A stretch of 64,000 nt of DNA, taken from the NCBI GenBank assembly GCA_013399855.1, contig VXAY01007483.1:511074-575073 (forward strand), given 5' to 3'. The notes under the pieces are model-generated. The model made no database searches. It was not told the DNA's origin and worked only from the letters and a program-made list of their open reading frames with translations. Within the stretch, counting starts at the first letter, position 1, and each line of letters opens with the position of its first letter. A program made the translations under genes and the position numbers. Source of the stretch: Oxyruncus cristatus. Lineage: Eukaryota; Chordata; Aves; Passeriformes; Cotingidae. Below are positions 62,260-64,000 of this stretch, piece after piece.

Positions 62260-64000
62260 TAAATTGATACATCTCTTCGTGTGCAAAGAACAAGTTAAAG
62301 GCACAAGTTGCTCCACAGGTAAGAAACACTTCCCGTAAGATATCTGTACATTTGTCACTTCTTTATGCATCCTCTCCGTGTCTCAGGTTTCCCATATTTA
62401 TAGGGCTGCCATATTTACTTCCTGAATTTCCCAGACAGCAAGATGTGAGTGGATGCTCTCTGGTTTTTCCAATACTTTGAGACGTACTGCACACAGAGTG
62501 CTCTGATGATTGGTATGTGTGCCATAAATCTGTCCCTTCCTGAACTTGCCAGGTTTACTGTCTGACACACATCAAACTTCCAACGAGCGTTACGCTTTCA
62601 GCACATGCACTTCCACTGCAAAAGTACTCAGGAATTCCTACACAGGCCAGACAAATGTCTTCAACTTCCTTCCAGGCAAAATTTCTGACCAGGGAAATAA
62701 AATTGATATGGAAGCCTCGAGGTGTATTTCACCCCTGCTACAGAGCAGTGTTACAGTTCTCTCATTTGTGAGCATTTGCACACTCCAGGAGTTCCAAGTG
62801 ATCCTACCCCAACAATCCCAACGGGGCAGGGATAAGAGTAAAGCACAGCAGATGAAAAACAGGATATTTACATCAACAAATACAGGACATACATTTCCCT
62901 ACCTGCAGTTTTCCCAAACTGTAAGAGAACTCAGGCAAATATTTTCAGACACCGCATGCCTGCCTTGGTCACTCTGCTCTGTTCCCCTGTAAGGCTTCCC
63001 AAGAAACTCTTGGATACCGGGATAACAAGGCTTTGTCACCATCTGTGAACTGATTTGTGTATTCTCAGCACTGACAAAAGAAAATTTGTGATGTGGCACA
63101 AGTGGAGGAAGTAGATTCTTAATGGTTAATAACTCAGGATTTGTCACTTAGCTCTCTTCAAGAGATTGCCCAGGAACCCATTGTTTCATCTTCCAGCTGT
63201 TTCCCATCAAATTACTATTAAATTATTCATAAATTATTACATAGTTTCTTCACATCCCTGCAATACTAATTTTCACAGTTTCAAAGTGCCTGTAATACCA
63301 GCTTTCAGGTTTAAAAAATGCACATAAGCAACACTGTGCAGATTAACAAAATTCAAATCCAAGAAGACTTTTCACTTTTTAATATAAACTCTAAAGACTC
63401 AGCACTCCTGGAACACAGCAACATCACATTACCATCATCTATCCCTTCAAATACATGAAAATACAATACAGAAATAACCAGCAACATTCCTGGCATTTCA
63501 ACAGTTTTCCAATAAATGAGACAAGATTTAATCTGCATTTTCTAATGCTACAGCCAACCCCTTCAGTCTCTGTGCAGGTGAAAATATGGGCTGGCTTCAT
63601 AGATGTTTCAGGAAAGGATAAATGAGCACACCTCAAGATAATATCTAATCAAAGTGCAAATACTGTATCATTAGTGGATGAGCTGCTAATTAGTCAAAAA
63701 GAATTAAAATTGTCATCGAAGGCGAAAAAATAACAAAAAAATAAATGATACTTAGAATTTTATTGTGAGGAAAATAGTACTAAGCATAAATCTGGGGAAA
63801 AAAAAACCCATGGATTCATAGATTAAAAAAGAAAAACCTCAGTATTCATTAAGTTAGTCCACTCAAGCAAATGTAATTGAGAGATGAGCATTTCCTTTTC
63901 CAAAATGTATCCTGAAAATGAATAGCGTGAAGGAAGCGCAGACATTCTGCATATCCAGCCCCTTATGCTGCACCAGGACCATTAAAACCACATGAATTAT
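62260..64000. other. Unique sequence, no confident gene
   Basis: The longest frame in the window (62546-62992, 148 codons, plus) lies here. It has no recognisable domain or signal peptide and is within chance expectation for its length. Minus-strand frames are at most 82 codons. A homeodomain-type palindrome ctaattag lies at 63686-63693. Confidence 0.4.

Noticed and set aside
62546..62992. 148-codon open frame on the plus strand, the longest in the window
   Set aside because: No recognisable domain, no promoter or splice context, composition like shadow frames; such a length is expected by chance in 64 kb.

Overview
This window looks like avian nuclear DNA that is intronic or intergenic, with no gene I can name. 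The main evidence is its interspersed repeats. At least nine fragments belong to the CR1 LINE family, recognised by the CR1 3' end (a gatgatctttaaggtcccttcc-type block followed by attctgtgattctgtg, or its reverse complement). CR1 is the dominant retrotransposon of birds. No primate or rodent SINEs, L1 elements or bacterial-type gene structure are visible. Base composition is AT-rich, CpG is sparse and no CpG island is evident. There is one assembly gap of 37 N.

Layout. At 1-12500 the sequence is mostly unique, with a short CR1 tail (518-600), a possible minus-strand terminal coding exon with a candidate 3' UTR (about 795-1837), a MIR-like SINE relic (5340-5445), a compact hairpin (10043-10083), another CR1 tail (10716-10768) and an AT-rich repetitive patch (11077-11270). 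The gap at 12551-12587 lies between a C run and a T run. From 12.6 to 32 kb the sequence is unique with small CR1 pieces (13513, 21559, 24188), AT-rich patches and a probable LTR fragment of an old endogenous retrovirus (20297-20400). From 32 to 45 kb repeats are densest: an old CR1 (32126-32560), a nested palindrome touching a 480-base CR1 (37205-37722), a 590-base CR1 that still shows the C-terminal end of its ORF2 (42106-42697), and a much older CR1/L3-type relic (44085-44329). From 45 to 64 kb the sequence is mostly unique, with simple repeats, one CR1 (61150-61404) and two long inverted repeats (58775-58852 and 62186-62259).

Coding content. No open frame exceeds about 150 codons. The longest (50187-50627, 62546-62992, 45616-46053) show no domain I recognise, and their lengths are expected by chance in 64 kb. 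The best coding hint is on the minus strand at 1762-1837: an acceptor, 24 in-frame residues rich in Glu, Lys and Leu, a stop, and an AATAAA about 945 bases downstream. Several short splice-bounded open segments further right on the minus strand are phase-compatible with it, but they are so short that openness alone is weak evidence. I found no convincing tRNA, rRNA, CRISPR array or promoter, and no new biological system that I can defend. The items most worth checking are the inverted repeats, the possible minus-strand gene and the LTR fragment.
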